From Phyllobacterium sp. 628 (lineage in GTDB: Bacteria; Pseudomonadota; Alphaproteobacteria; Rhizobiales; Rhizobiaceae): a stretch of 64,000 nt of DNA. The stretch covers positions 2,239,501 through 2,303,500 of the forward strand of contig NZ_CP050301.1 of the NCBI RefSeq assembly GCF_014189505.1, in the 5' to 3' direction. The position numbers were made by a program, and so were the translations under genes. Shown here in pieces: positions 18,384-27,140 of this stretch (positions are counted from its first letter, which is position 1; each line of letters begins with the position of its first letter). The notes below the pieces were generated by a model, which saw nothing but the letters and a program-made list of their open reading frames with translations, made no database searches and was not told the origin of the DNA.

Positions 18384-19148
18384 TTATGCAAACGGTATTC
18401 TGCGCCATGATTGGCCTTTGCGCATTTTGATCCAGCCGCGCCACAGCAGTTCATAGACTTGCAGGAGCGGTCGTACGGTCTCTCTGCAGATTCGCCCTGC
18501 CAATTTAACCCTTGGTACTTCATATCTGTCGATCGTCGATTGTACCAATGACTGTTTGCACAAGGCCGGACTGATTTGATAAATGCGGAGCCTGTTGAAC
18601 ACTCTATAGTCTGGATTGAAAAGCAGCTCGTCAATACCGGTTGTGACGAACTTTGTTTCGACGAGTAACCGTTGAGCGCAATCTTTGGACACAATGTAGC
18701 CAGCAGTACAATTGTGCCTGCTAAGCAGGCGCGCCAAAACCCGTCCATTGTCAAATATGCTGGCAGGACTGCCGGTTAGAGCTTTTGCGCCGGTTGTTTC
18801 CAGTTTTACGATATCTGCATCGCGCGGTATCCAATGATCACTGCCGACCCATGTGCCGATGTCGGGCGAAAGCACGGCATCATCCTCAAATATCGCAGCA
18901 TACTCCGCGCCGCCTTCAGCAATCAGTTGAAAACATTTTTGATGACTGAGAAAACAACCAACTTCGGACTGCGTTATCGGCGGTTCCCCCTGGGGAAGCC
19001 GCACCCATCTGGCCATGTCCTCATCTGTCAAGATTCGGCCATCAACAGCGGCAACACGCTCGAATGGGACGTAATAGGCAGCAAACAATGTCTGCATGTG
19101 TGAAAGACGTTCTCCCGAACGATCCAAATTAATCAAATAACATTTCAT
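18384..19148 (-). CDS. Glycosyltransferase family 25 (LPS-type)
   Basis: 254 residues. The start MKCYLINLDRSGERLSHMQ and the core QSEVGCFLSHQKCFQLIAEGG, then AIFEDDAVLSPDI, define the GT25 family, which adds galactose or glucose to lipopolysaccharide. The EDD motif takes the place of a DxD metal site. The C-terminal region is basic and may contact the membrane. It lies on the tRNA side of the accessory block and is transcribed away from the tRNA pair. Confidence 0.85.
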   Translation of the reverse strand: MKCYLINLDRSGERLSHMQTLFAAYYVPFERVAAVDGRILTDEDMARWVRLPQGEPPITQSEVGCFLSHQKCFQLIAEGGAEYAAIFEDDAVLSPDIGTWVGSDHWIPRDADIVKLETTGAKALTGSPASIFDNGRVLARLLSRHNCTAGYIVSKDCAQRLLVETKFVTTGIDELLFNPDYRVFNRLRIYQISPALCKQSLVQSTIDRYEVPRVKLAGRICRETVRPLLQVYELLWRGWIKMRKGQSWRRIPFA

Positions 19149-19366
19149 CCCAATATCCGCATCAATGTGCGTCCACCTCGTGATAACGCGCGGTTTGATT
19201 TTTTTTACTAAATTCAGAATGCGGACCGAATAAAAATATCCGCGGGCCAGTTACCCCAGTGATAGCTCTGAAGGATCGAAGTGATTCTTAAAACGAAAAT
19301 TTGCTCCGCAGCAGATGCAATAAACCCACTGCTTTAAATCTAAATGCAAGATACCGGAAAAAGGAA

Positions 19367-19442
<76 letters not shown>

Positions 19443-19630
19443 TACGCAAGGGTATATGGGGAGCGTTTAGGCGTTTCGCGAAAGATTGGCAAGGGGGTGT
19501 GCGACACTTTTATGATTTGTTTGAAGAGTTTTTCACAATCACATTTTTCGTGTTTAGTAGCGCTTGACACTCCTGTGCGAACCCCTTAAACGACGCCTCA
19601 CACCAGATGAACTTCTGGTTTGCAAAGTGC

Positions 19631-19707
19631 GCGGGTGTAGCTCAGTTGGTTAGAGTGCCGGCCTGTCACGCCGGAGGTCGCGGGTTCGAGCCCCGTCACT
19701 CGCGCCA
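19631..19707 (+). tRNA. tRNA-Asp (anticodon GUC)
   Basis: 77 bases including CCA. The acceptor GCGGGTG pairs with CACTCGC (one G-U). The anticodon stem CCGGC/GCCGG holds the loop CTGTCAC, giving anticodon GUC. The D and T arms are regular. It faces the accessory polysaccharide block, which starts within 350 bases. Confidence 0.96.
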
Positions 19708-20053
19708 CTTTTGCCCTTTAAAATCAATAACATTGAAACTTAGCCTTCGAGGAAAAGTTGGGGCGTCAGACCAGATGTTCTGACTTTTGAACGTCATTTC
19801 TTCTCACGAATATTAATTCTGCCTGCTCGACGTATTATATCCGTGCCACATTCGGGCGGATAGCAGCGCGCGTTTGGTCCAGCTACTTTAGATTCGTGGA
19901 TACTGCCATCCTCCGAAAAGCGCATGGAAAGGGCGATGCGCATAAGCAAAAATCTCAAGTGGTTTTTCTCTGATACTTAAAACCTAAAAGCAATACACAG
20001 TCTGCAGCCTATGATATATACTACTATGAGGATCATTAATATTCGGGGGAATA
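19708..20053. other. Gap between tRNA-Asp and the accessory block
   Basis: About 346 bases. The minus strand holds a 49-codon ATG frame (19794-19943; begins MRIALSMRFSEDGSIHESKV) that I do not recognise, possibly a remnant. No integrase gene and no second copy of the tRNA 3' end are visible here. The sequence just before the next gene is AT-rich, as expected for a promoter. Confidence 0.4.
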
Positions 20054-20770
20054 ATGTTTGATCATGTAGTTAGTCTTGGCTCATGGTGCCAAACAACATA
20101 CCAAATTAAAGAACATGTTTTACCATATACGAAGAGTTGCTTTGATTGGTTGGTCACGCCTTGGGATGCGTTAATATCGATTCTTGAAACAAACGGGTCT
20201 CACTTTGGTCTCGCTGGCACTTACGATCCTTTTTCGGAATGCATAAAATGTGACCATTACGGAGTTCTCTATGCCCACGAGTTCAAGAAGGGCTCATCGG
20301 GTAAGCCAGTTGTTACAAATGAGCAGTTGATAAACTGCCGGTCAAAATTACTCTACAAACACAATAAGATGGCTGCGACTCTGGAAGGTGGGGGCTCTGT
20401 GCTCTTCATCCGCTTTGGCGGCACCGCGGAACCGGCTACCGCTGTGCCTCATATGCGCGAATTAAACCCACGCAGTGAAGCTGATCTAAACCACCTTGTT
20501 CATTTGCTGCGAAGAAAATATCCTGCGAATAACATAAGCCTTTTATACCTGTGGCAAGACCCCATTGTTCCGTATAATCTCGATCTCGATAAACTCAGTT
20601 CCCAAATCATGCTAATGCGCATGCCGTTTCTTCCCAACGATGCCTTTACGTGGATGGGAAACACCAGCGTTTGGGGAGCCATGTTTGAAAGAGTGCGCAT
20701 TTTGCAGCAGATGCGCGGTAAATTGCAATTTCAAGAACCTGTTTACTATGTGTCTCCTAATTATTTTTAA
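20054..20770 (+). CDS. DUF1796 putative papain-like cysteine peptidase
   Basis: 238 residues with GGGGGA before the ATG. The start VVSLGSWCQTTYQIKEHVLPYTKSCFDWLVTPWDALI matches the DUF1796 family: Ser-Leu-Gly-x-x-Cys, then the S/C-F-D-W pattern. The family is predicted to be papain-like, with the first cysteine as nucleophile and a later histidine (candidate in CDHYGVLYAHEF), but activity is not demonstrated in general. Such genes often occur in glycan loci. It is the first gene of the accessory block; codon use looks less GC-rich than in the flanking genes. Confidence 0.75.
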   Translation: MFDHVVSLGSWCQTTYQIKEHVLPYTKSCFDWLVTPWDALISILETNGSHFGLAGTYDPFSECIKCDHYGVLYAHEFKKGSSGKPVVTNEQLINCRSKLLYKHNKMAATLEGGGSVLFIRFGGTAEPATAVPHMRELNPRSEADLNHLVHLLRRKYPANNISLLYLWQDPIVPYNLDLDKLSSQIMLMRMPFLPNDAFTWMGNTSVWGAMFERVRILQQMRGKLQFQEPVYYVSPNYF

Positions 20771-21213
20771 ATAATAATGGAAATCTATAAGTACATTAAA
20801 CGCGTCACTTTTATCTCTTAAGTAAATCAGTTCGATAATAGCTTTTGTAAAGTGGTGGATTTCCGCAATTTCGTCCGCCATTTTTCAATAGCTGCAACTT
20901 TGATTTTATTCTGTTCCACCACCACCTTTTGAGATTCGATCTGTAACACGTCGGGGCCTAACGTGACAGTGAAGGCATCAGTATATAGCAACTGAAACCG
21001 CTTCCACATTTGTAGATGGGTGCAGTTCCTGTTCGTGGGTCCTCTGGCTCATTTTGGGCAGAGAATCGACTTACTGTCTTGTCAAAGTTCGCCGGTCACC
21101 TCTGCTGAGCACCCGTATTAAATGCTTGACAGGCCCCCACCATAGGGTATCGATGCAACCGCACACGCGTGATTCAAAAATGATATCATGCCCACAAATT
21201 CAATACGAGATTG
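20771..21213. other. Gap with possible gene remnant
   Basis: 440 bases between two plus-strand genes. The minus strand has a short Lys-rich frame ending in KVAAIEKWRTKLRKSTTLQ, which could be a decayed gene end. I see no convincing gene, RNA or repeat. The gap suggests that sequence was lost or rearranged here. Confidence 0.35.
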
Positions 21214-23115
21214 ATGGACTGCCATATGGGTTTGAATATCGCGTGCTTTTGTATGATGCGCAATGAATCCCCTATTATAGAGCCATTTCTGGATCAGTGC
21301 GCCGAATTTTTCGATACGTTGTATCTTGTCGACCATTCATCCACTGATAAGTCCTTAGAGCTGGCAGAAAATTACGGCCTGTCCGGATTGCAACTGTTTA
21401 ACTTAGTGTCCCGAGGTTACCCGCAATCTGAACTGGCAACGTTTTTTGCTCATCACGCGTTTGATAGCAGCCAAGCCGATTATGTTTTTTTTCTTGATTG
21501 CGATGAGTTTTTGCCGTTCTCCAATAGAGCGGCACTTGAGGCCTTCCTTTTAGACAATCAAGGCCATGATATAATTGAATTGCCTTGGTTGAACATCTGC
21601 CCGAATGATCTTGCAGGTGGCAATATATTCGAGCGCTCGTTTCGCCGAGGAATAGAACCCTCGAAATATGTGAAAGTGATCCTTTCGAAAAGCGCCCATC
21701 AAAAAGCAGACAATTTAAAAGTGCATCAAGGCTATCACGCTGTTGTGGCGCCCGGACATAATTTGACCGTGGGAAAGCCCGGCAAAAGCTGGCTACTACA
21801 TATCCCTATCAGAAGTCGCGTTCAAATAACCTTCAAGCTCGTGGCTGGTCATAACAGACTGGTATTGGAAGGAGGGCTGCTAAAGAAGAAAGAGGGAACA
21901 CATTGGAAAGATCTTGCAAATGAACTACGTTTTCGCAAGCATTCTGATGATTTTCTCGTTGATTTAGCTCTCAATTATCCTGCAATGAGCGGTCAATCCG
22001 ACGAGCAGGAACTCGATTTTACATTTCCATATATAAAATCAAAATATATGGAAAGTTCGGACTATGTGATGATGTCATCAATAGCACTGTTATCTGATGT
22101 GAATGTGGTTGATGAATCGAATGACTACTCATTCACCCTTATTGGGAGCAGCGGAAAAATTATGCTTTCTGACAAAAAGATAGAGAAAAAACCGATGAAG
22201 ATGGACAAATTGAAAATCGCATCCGTGGCAAATATTATTCCGACGGACAATAAACCTGATGTGTTTTCCAATCTGATCGAGCCACTCTTTAGCCTTCCTA
22301 CAAAGATGCCTACAACTGCTTGGTCGGGCCATATACCTTTTCTTTTTGTGCTTTTTAAACTGCTCCGCCCGCGAAGCTATGTTGAGCTCGGTGTTCACAA
22401 TGGTGCAAGCTTTATTGCGGCGTGTACCGCAGCCAAGCAATATCAGTTGAATACTCAACTTTTCGGAATTGATTGCTGGTTCGGCGATGACCATGCCGGA
22501 CATTACGATGGCGACGATTTATATAACGATCTACGTTCCTATACCGAGCGGACATTTGAAAATGCGCGGCTTATCAGAAGCTATTTTCATGAAGCACGGC
22601 CAACATTTTCTGCAGGATCAATTGATCTTTTACATATTGATGGCTTGCATACATATGAAGCAGTCAAGGAAGACTTCGACACATGGGTAACCGGGATGTC
22701 ATCGCAAGGTGTGGTGATGTTTCATGATACCAACGTTCATGACCGCGGTTTCGGCGTGCATCGTTTGTGGAAAGAATTGTCTGAAAATTATTTCACGCTG
22801 GAATTTTTTCATTCACATGGGTTGGGTGTCTTGTTCCTTGATTCAAAGGATCCGCGTATTGCACTATTGTCTGGTCTCAAAGAAACACCAGAACAGTGGT
22901 TGTTTTATAGAGATTTGATTTCGTTAGTTGCTCAGGGGCTGCCGGAACGAATGGGATGGGCGGATGCCTCGCAGCATGTCGGCGAACTCGAAAGAAGACT
23001 GGCTGAAGCAAATAGCCAACTTGACGGAGCTCGACACGATAGAGCCGCAGTTCTGAATTCGACAAGTTGGAGATTAACTCGTCCTCTACGCGCACTGATA
23101 TCCCGGCTACGATAG
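21214..23115 (+). CDS. Two-domain glycosyltransferase family 2-like / SAM methyltransferase protein
   Basis: 633 residues; an alternative ATG lies 12 bases downstream and the ribosome site is weak. Residues 1-260 look like a GT2-type domain of the Glyco_tranf_2_4 kind (IACFCMMRNESPIIEPFLD, then YVFFLDCDEFLPF with a D-x-D-E metal motif). Residues about 350-560 are a class I methyltransferase domain: SYVELGVHNGASFIAAC (SAM loop), LFGIDCWFGDDHAGHYDG and IDLLHIDGLHTYEAVKEDFD. A short coiled-coil (LERRLAEANSQLDGARHD) precedes the C-terminal tag STSWRLTRPLRALISRLR. It probably makes a methylated glycan. The next GT starts 8 bases later. Confidence 0.78.
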   Translation: MDCHMGLNIACFCMMRNESPIIEPFLDQCAEFFDTLYLVDHSSTDKSLELAENYGLSGLQLFNLVSRGYPQSELATFFAHHAFDSSQADYVFFLDCDEFLPFSNRAALEAFLLDNQGHDIIELPWLNICPNDLAGGNIFERSFRRGIEPSKYVKVILSKSAHQKADNLKVHQGYHAVVAPGHNLTVGKPGKSWLLHIPIRSRVQITFKLVAGHNRLVLEGGLLKKKEGTHWKDLANELRFRKHSDDFLVDLALNYPAMSGQSDEQELDFTFPYIKSKYMESSDYVMMSSIALLSDVNVVDESNDYSFTLIGSSGKIMLSDKKIEKKPMKMDKLKIASVANIIPTDNKPDVFSNLIEPLFSLPTKMPTTAWSGHIPFLFVLFKLLRPRSYVELGVHNGASFIAACTAAKQYQLNTQLFGIDCWFGDDHAGHYDGDDLYNDLRSYTERTFENARLIRSYFHEARPTFSAGSIDLLHIDGLHTYEAVKEDFDTWVTGMSSQGVVMFHDTNVHDRGFGVHRLWKELSENYFTLEFFHSHGLGVLFLDSKDPRIALLSGLKETPEQWLFYRDLISLVAQGLPERMGWADASQHVGELERRLAEANSQLDGARHDRAAVLNSTSWRLTRPLRALISRLR

Positions 23116-23123
23116 GCAGGTAT

Positions 23124-23993
23124 ATGCGTATTGCTGTCGTAGGCCCGAAAACGTACTTCGAGAATCATTTTCCCGAGGGTTGGGAAAATAATCCTGATAT
23201 TCTTTGTGCCGATGTTGATGAAGGTCATTACGGCTGGTTAAACATCGTTCACAATTTTCGGCCGGATATAACGTTATTTTATCGTCCCGAGCTGTATCCG
23301 CGAGAATATGTTCTGAGAATTCCTGGCATAAGAATTGCGTTCCTTTCGGAGCCTGTTCCCAACATTGCTGATGGGCAGTTTGTTGAAACTGACGAAACGA
23401 AATTACGATTGCTGGTATACCGCAGACTCGCTTGGGATTGCTTTCATTGGAAGGTTTTTTATGATCCAAGTAAAAAAACGTCGATAGAGAAGCTGGGGTT
23501 TCCTATAGATGAATATCGCGAACTGCCTATCAATACAAAGTGGTTTTGCCCGTCCACTAGAGTACACAAGCGGTGGGACGTTTCGTTTGTGGGAAAGGCT
23601 ACGCCGCATCGGAATTGGCGGCTTGATTTCCTTCGTACAGCGCCTTTTCGATTCATCTGGATTGCGCACGGAGTGTCGGGACGAGAACTTGCCAGTATAT
23701 GCAGGCAGTCCCGTATCGTTGTGAATGTGCATGCCGATGGGCAAGGTGCCATTGAGCCAAGAATCTATCTTGCTGCTGCTTGCGGTGCAACTGTTCTCAC
23801 CGAACCTCTTTCGGCCAAACCCAGATTGTTCAAGAACCAGATATTTGAAACCGAGTCTTGGTCAGTGAATGATATATCAAGGCATTTGGAAGACCATGCC
23901 TCGTTGCCATTTGATGATGACTCACACCGATCCCTTAGTGTGTTGAAATTTATCGAGCAGTGTTATGCTCGATGCCATAAAATCTCACTTTAA
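23124..23993 (+). CDS. Glycosyltransferase (CgeB-like)
   Basis: 289 residues from the ATG (MRIAVVGPKTYFENHFPEGW), preceded by GGCAGG. The C-terminal part IVVNVHADGQGAIEPRIYLAAACGATVLTE resembles the glycosyl-transferase group 1-type end of CgeB-like proteins, where a conserved Glu in the E-P-R/x-Y segment contacts the nucleotide sugar. Sequence between is weakly conserved. It is tightly linked to the GT2/methyltransferase gene before it and to the methyltransferase gene after it, so the three form an operon. The sugar and acceptor are unknown. Confidence 0.68.
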   Translation: MRIAVVGPKTYFENHFPEGWENNPDILCADVDEGHYGWLNIVHNFRPDITLFYRPELYPREYVLRIPGIRIAFLSEPVPNIADGQFVETDETKLRLLVYRRLAWDCFHWKVFYDPSKKTSIEKLGFPIDEYRELPINTKWFCPSTRVHKRWDVSFVGKATPHRNWRLDFLRTAPFRFIWIAHGVSGRELASICRQSRIVVNVHADGQGAIEPRIYLAAACGATVLTEPLSAKPRLFKNQIFETESWSVNDISRHLEDHASLPFDDDSHRSLSVLKFIEQCYARCHKISL

Positions 23994-24013
23994 TTCCACT
24001 GGAGACAGCTCAA

Positions 24014-24958
24014 ATGCACGATACTGCCCGCCGCGCAGGAGCCGCTTTTCTGAACTCCTACGTTGATCCTGCCCAAAAAGTCCGTTTGCTCGACATTGGC
24101 GCAATGGACGTGAATGGAAGCTTACGGTCTGCAGCCCCATCCGCCGTTGAATATGTCGGAGTTGACCTGGAGGCCGGTCCGGGTGTGGATATTGTTTATA
24201 ACATTGGCGATCGTTTACCAGTTGATGACAATTCATTCGATTTCTGCGTGTCTACTTCTTGTTTCGAACATGACCCGCTGTTTTGGCAGACTTTCCTGAA
24301 CGTGGTTGATGCGCTAAAGGATGGCGGATATTTCTATTTGAATGCTCCTTCCAACGGTCCTTACCATACATATCCTACAGATAACTGGCGTTTCTATCCC
24401 GACGCGGGTGTTGCCTTGGTGAGTTGGGCCCGCTTGAATGGCCGAGACATAGAGCTCGTCGAAAGCGGAATATTGAAACGTGATGGCGACGTCTGGAATG
24501 ATTTTATCGCGGTTTTTAAAAAAACGGGTGGAAATTCCCCGGTAAGAACATCTTATTTACTTGATGAATTTTCCGCAGCTACGAATGTTCGTCGCGGCGG
24601 TGAATCCGATGTGACAAATCTGGATCCTTATGGAGAAGACACTCTTATTGCCCATAGGTTGGACTCGCACGTGAAGGATCTGGACGCTTCATCCCAGCAG
24701 CTTAAGGGCGAATTGGAAGAAACAACTCAGGTCGTGCAAAAACTCCAATCAGACCTTATAAATGCGCAGAGTTTGCTTTCCCAACTGGCAACAAATGCAA
24801 AACAGGAGAAGGTGAGGGCTGACGATTTGCAGCAGAGGCTTGCAAGTGAAATTGAGAGAGCAAACATGCTATCCTATGATTTGGAAGCCATAAGCAGATC
24901 GACGAGCTGGCGCTTGACGTCACCTTTGCGCGGAGTTGTTAATATTTTTCGAAGGTAA
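24014..24958 (+). CDS. SAM-dependent methyltransferase with coiled-coil tail
   Basis: 314 residues. The N-terminal class I methyltransferase domain has VRLLDIGAMDVNGSLRS (motif I), EYVGVDLEAGPGVDIVY and FDFCVSTSCFEHDPLFWQT. After residue about 220 comes a long coiled-coil (LDASSQQLKGELEETTQVVQ and following) that leads to the tag STSWRLTSPLRGVVNIFRR. That tag is nearly the same as in the gene two positions upstream, which suggests a common docking or membrane site. An IS element lies 18 bases after the stop. Confidence 0.82.
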   Translation: MHDTARRAGAAFLNSYVDPAQKVRLLDIGAMDVNGSLRSAAPSAVEYVGVDLEAGPGVDIVYNIGDRLPVDDNSFDFCVSTSCFEHDPLFWQTFLNVVDALKDGGYFYLNAPSNGPYHTYPTDNWRFYPDAGVALVSWARLNGRDIELVESGILKRDGDVWNDFIAVFKKTGGNSPVRTSYLLDEFSAATNVRRGGESDVTNLDPYGEDTLIAHRLDSHVKDLDASSQQLKGELEETTQVVQKLQSDLINAQSLLSQLATNAKQEKVRADDLQQRLASEIERANMLSYDLEAISRSTSWRLTSPLRGVVNIFRR

Positions 24959-25010
24959 GCGGATTGATAAAAGCAGTGGCCTGCCCCCATGAGGCGATCC
25001 GGGTTTAATG

Positions 25011-25868
25011 TTAGTGCAGACTTGGTCTGATTGCCATCACTGGCGTTGAGGCTGGCCCATTTTGAGACGGCCAGACAATAGCCACGGGAGCAGGTGATCT
25101 GTAACCCAAGGATGAGTGGGGTCGGATAGTATTGTAATGCCGTCGCCAATTCTCGATGACGATTTGTGCCTCCTTAAGTGTGTAGAAGATTTCTCCGTTG
25201 AGCAGTTCATCCCGAAGCTTTGAATTGAAACTCTCACAATAGCCGTTCTCCCATGGACTACCCGGCATGATGTAGGCGGTTTTGGCACCGACGGCAGCAA
25301 TCCACTCTCTCAAGGCCTTGGCGATGAATTCAGGGCCATTGTCGGACCGGATGTGACCAGGAATGCCGCGCAGGATAAACAGATCAGACAGAACGTCGAT
25401 GACATCCGTCGCCTTCAACTTTCTGTCCACCCTGATGGCAATACATTCCCGTGTGAATTCGTCGATCACATTGAGCATACGGATTTTCCTTCCATTGTGC
25501 GTGCGAGCCTCAACAAAGTCATAGGACCAGACATGGTTGGGGTATTCCGGTCGAAGCCGGATGCACGAACTCTCATTCAGCCATAAACGTGTGCGCTTGG
25601 GTTGTCTGTGTGGAACTTTGAGCCCCTCACGCCGCCATATCCGCTCAACCCGTTTCACATTCACCACCCAACCCGCACGATGCAGCATCGCTGTGATGCG
25701 GCGATATCCGTAGCGGCCATATTGGAGAGCAAGTGCAATGATGTCGGCGGTCAGTGCCGCTTCATCGTCCGGTGTTTTCAAGAGCTTGCGCTGTGTGGAT
25801 CGATGCTGGCCAAGAACCCGGCATGCCCGTCGTTCGGACACGTCAAATTCCTCAACCACATGCTCCAC
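25011..25868 (-). CDS. IS3-family transposase OrfB (DDE integrase domain)
   Basis: Catalytic domain of the transposase. The DDE residues are visible in WSYDFVEART, IRSDNGPEFIAKAL and PWENGYCESFNSKLRDE. The N-terminal part (ERRACRVLGQHRSTQRK) is the HTH_21-like segment. The GTG given here is formal. The natural product is most likely OrfAB, made by -1 frameshifting on GGGAAAC at the end of orfA; the frame stays open back to that point. Confidence 0.93.
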   Translation of the reverse strand: MEHVVEEFDVSERRACRVLGQHRSTQRKLLKTPDDEAALTADIIALALQYGRYGYRRITAMLHRAGWVVNVKRVERIWRREGLKVPHRQPKRTRLWLNESSCIRLRPEYPNHVWSYDFVEARTHNGRKIRMLNVIDEFTRECIAIRVDRKLKATDVIDVLSDLFILRGIPGHIRSDNGPEFIAKALREWIAAVGAKTAYIMPGSPWENGYCESFNSKLRDELLNGEIFYTLKEAQIVIENWRRHYNTIRPHSSLGYRSPAPVAIVWPSQNGPASTPVMAIRPSLH

Positions 25869-25891
25869 ACAGGCACGGCGGCGTGCGGGGC

Positions 25892-26170
25892 TTAAAAGTT
25901 TCCCTTTGCGGCCTCAGCAAGGATCATCTTGTCCAGCGTCAGATCCGAAACAGCCCGCCGAAGACGCGCATTCTCCGCTTCCAGTTCTTTCAGCCGCTTG
26001 ACCTGATCACCCTTCAAGCCGCCGTATTCGGCCCGCCACCGGTAATATGTTACTTCCGTCACACCTATCGATCGAATGGCTTCTGCCATCGACTTCCCCT
26101 GCGAACTTAGAACATCTACCTGACGCAGTTTCATGACAATCTCTTCGGGCTTGTGTCGTTTGCTTGGCAT
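25892..26170 (-). CDS. IS3-family OrfA (HTH protein)
   Basis: 92 residues from the ATG (MPSKRHKPEEIVMKLRQVD). The helix-turn-helix of IS3-type OrfA is seen in AEAIRSIGVTEVTYYRWRAEYGG, followed by a leucine-zipper-like helix (KRLKELEAENARLRRAVSDL). It recognises the element ends. It ends in KGNF at the slippery site GGGAAAC, where a fraction of ribosomes should shift to the orfB frame. Confidence 0.92.
   Translation of the reverse strand: MPSKRHKPEEIVMKLRQVDVLSSQGKSMAEAIRSIGVTEVTYYRWRAEYGGLKGDQVKRLKELEAENARLRRAVSDLTLDKMILAEAAKGNF
25898..25904 (-). promoter_or_regulatory. Programmed -1 frameshift site GGGAAAC in orfA-orfB
   Basis: The minus-strand heptamer G GGA AAC is an X XXY YYZ slippery sequence in the orfA frame. 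Slipping to GGG AAA puts ribosomes into the orfB frame. A GCACG-CCGC-CGTGC hairpin lies about 10 bases downstream and could stimulate shifting. Confidence 0.75.
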
Positions 26171-26256
26171 TCTCAATATCCTTTATCGGCTCAAAAGCCA
26201 TACTTCATAAAGGACCACTTTCAAGGGGGCAGGCCAGCAGGAAGCGGGTAAATCTC

Positions 26257-27039
26257 TTAACTTGGACTTAGAAATTTATTACGGTTTCCGTAAAATCTTT
26301 TCAATGCCTCGTCCCAATTGCCGACTTCAAAATTAGTATGCGTTCGAACGCCGGGCTCAGTATCTAACCTATCTGAGAATTTATTAAATATCGAAGCTTG
26401 CGCGGCAGCGAATTCATTCAGCTTTTCTTGCGAAAAAGTTGCCGGATGTGATTCATGATAAAGCAAGATATCGGCTGTTACACAAAGCTTAGCACCCGCT
26501 AAATAGCCACGAAACGTGAAATCAATATCGTATCCATGCCAACTGTTAAATGTTTCAGCATCAAAACCTCCCAGCATTTCGAATGTTTCTCTTCGGCATG
26601 CTATAAATACGCCATCCAATGCCTTCGTTCCGTTAAAAACTTTAGAGCGGCCCTGACCAAAGACCTGCAATTCAAATTTACCGGGAACAGACGATGGGGC
26701 AAGTATGCTACCTTGGAGGTATGGTTGCCCTGCGTCATACCAGTTGCCACTCACTAAGCGTTCCGTACCGGCCACACCTGTTATATCGTAATAATTTAGG
26801 TCGCGGATGACTTTGGCAATTGGTTCTTTGGTAACAAAATCAATATCATCGTGACAAAAGATAAGAATGTCGCCCTTTGCCATCGATGCTCCTCGATTGA
26901 GGCCTTCCGCCATTGATTGCGCGTCGCTTATACGAATGATTTCATATGGGGTACTTACAGAAGCTGCCAAGCCAGTGTTGAATTTTGAAAACTTTTTTTC
27001 GTTTACACTATTCACAATAAATGAGGAGAAATGTGTCAT
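26257..27039 (-). CDS. Glycosyltransferase family 2-like protein
   Basis: 260 residues from ATG (MTHFSSFIVNSVNEKKF); a TTG start 51 bases earlier is possible and the ribosome site is weak. Signs of a GT2-type fold are GLNRGASMAKGDILIFCHDDIDF, with the His-Asp-Asp metal site, and FIACRRETFEMLGGFDAETFNSWHGYDIDFTFRGYLAG, the acceptor-side region. The start with FIVNS is common in this subgroup of rhizobial glycosyltransferases. It is read towards the IS element and divergent from the next methyltransferase gene. Confidence 0.8.
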   Translation of the reverse strand: MTHFSSFIVNSVNEKKFSKFNTGLAASVSTPYEIIRISDAQSMAEGLNRGASMAKGDILIFCHDDIDFVTKEPIAKVIRDLNYYDITGVAGTERLVSGNWYDAGQPYLQGSILAPSSVPGKFELQVFGQGRSKVFNGTKALDGVFIACRRETFEMLGGFDAETFNSWHGYDIDFTFRGYLAGAKLCVTADILLYHESHPATFSQEKLNEFAAAQASIFNKFSDRLDTEPGVRTHTNFEVGNWDEALKRFYGNRNKFLSPS

Positions 27040-27140
27040 AAGTTTTTCGTGCTCAGCCCATGCAGTAGGAACAGTTGTATGGCTTGACAATTAGCATGCC
27101 CATTGGCGTTATCTCAAGACAAAGCTGAAATTGGTGAGGA

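Larger units (their letters stand above)
24977..26236 (-). mobile_element. IS3-family insertion sequence (IS407-like group)
   Basis: The 1260-base element is bounded by imperfect inverted repeats starting TGGCCTGCCCCC and by a 4-base direct duplication GCAG (24973-24976 and 26237-26240). A 4-base duplication is typical of the IS407 group. It carries orfA and orfB, overlapping in different frames. The intact duplication and open frames suggest a fairly recent insertion into an intergenic site. Confidence 0.92.

Noticed and set aside
19700-20053. Integrase or att site next to tRNA-Asp
   Set aside because: No integrase gene or second copy of the tRNA 3' end is visible, so I do not call an integrative element.
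25011-26170. IS transposase as a frameshifted pseudogene
   Set aside because: The frame change coincides with a canonical slippery heptamer, so it is programmed frameshifting, not decay.
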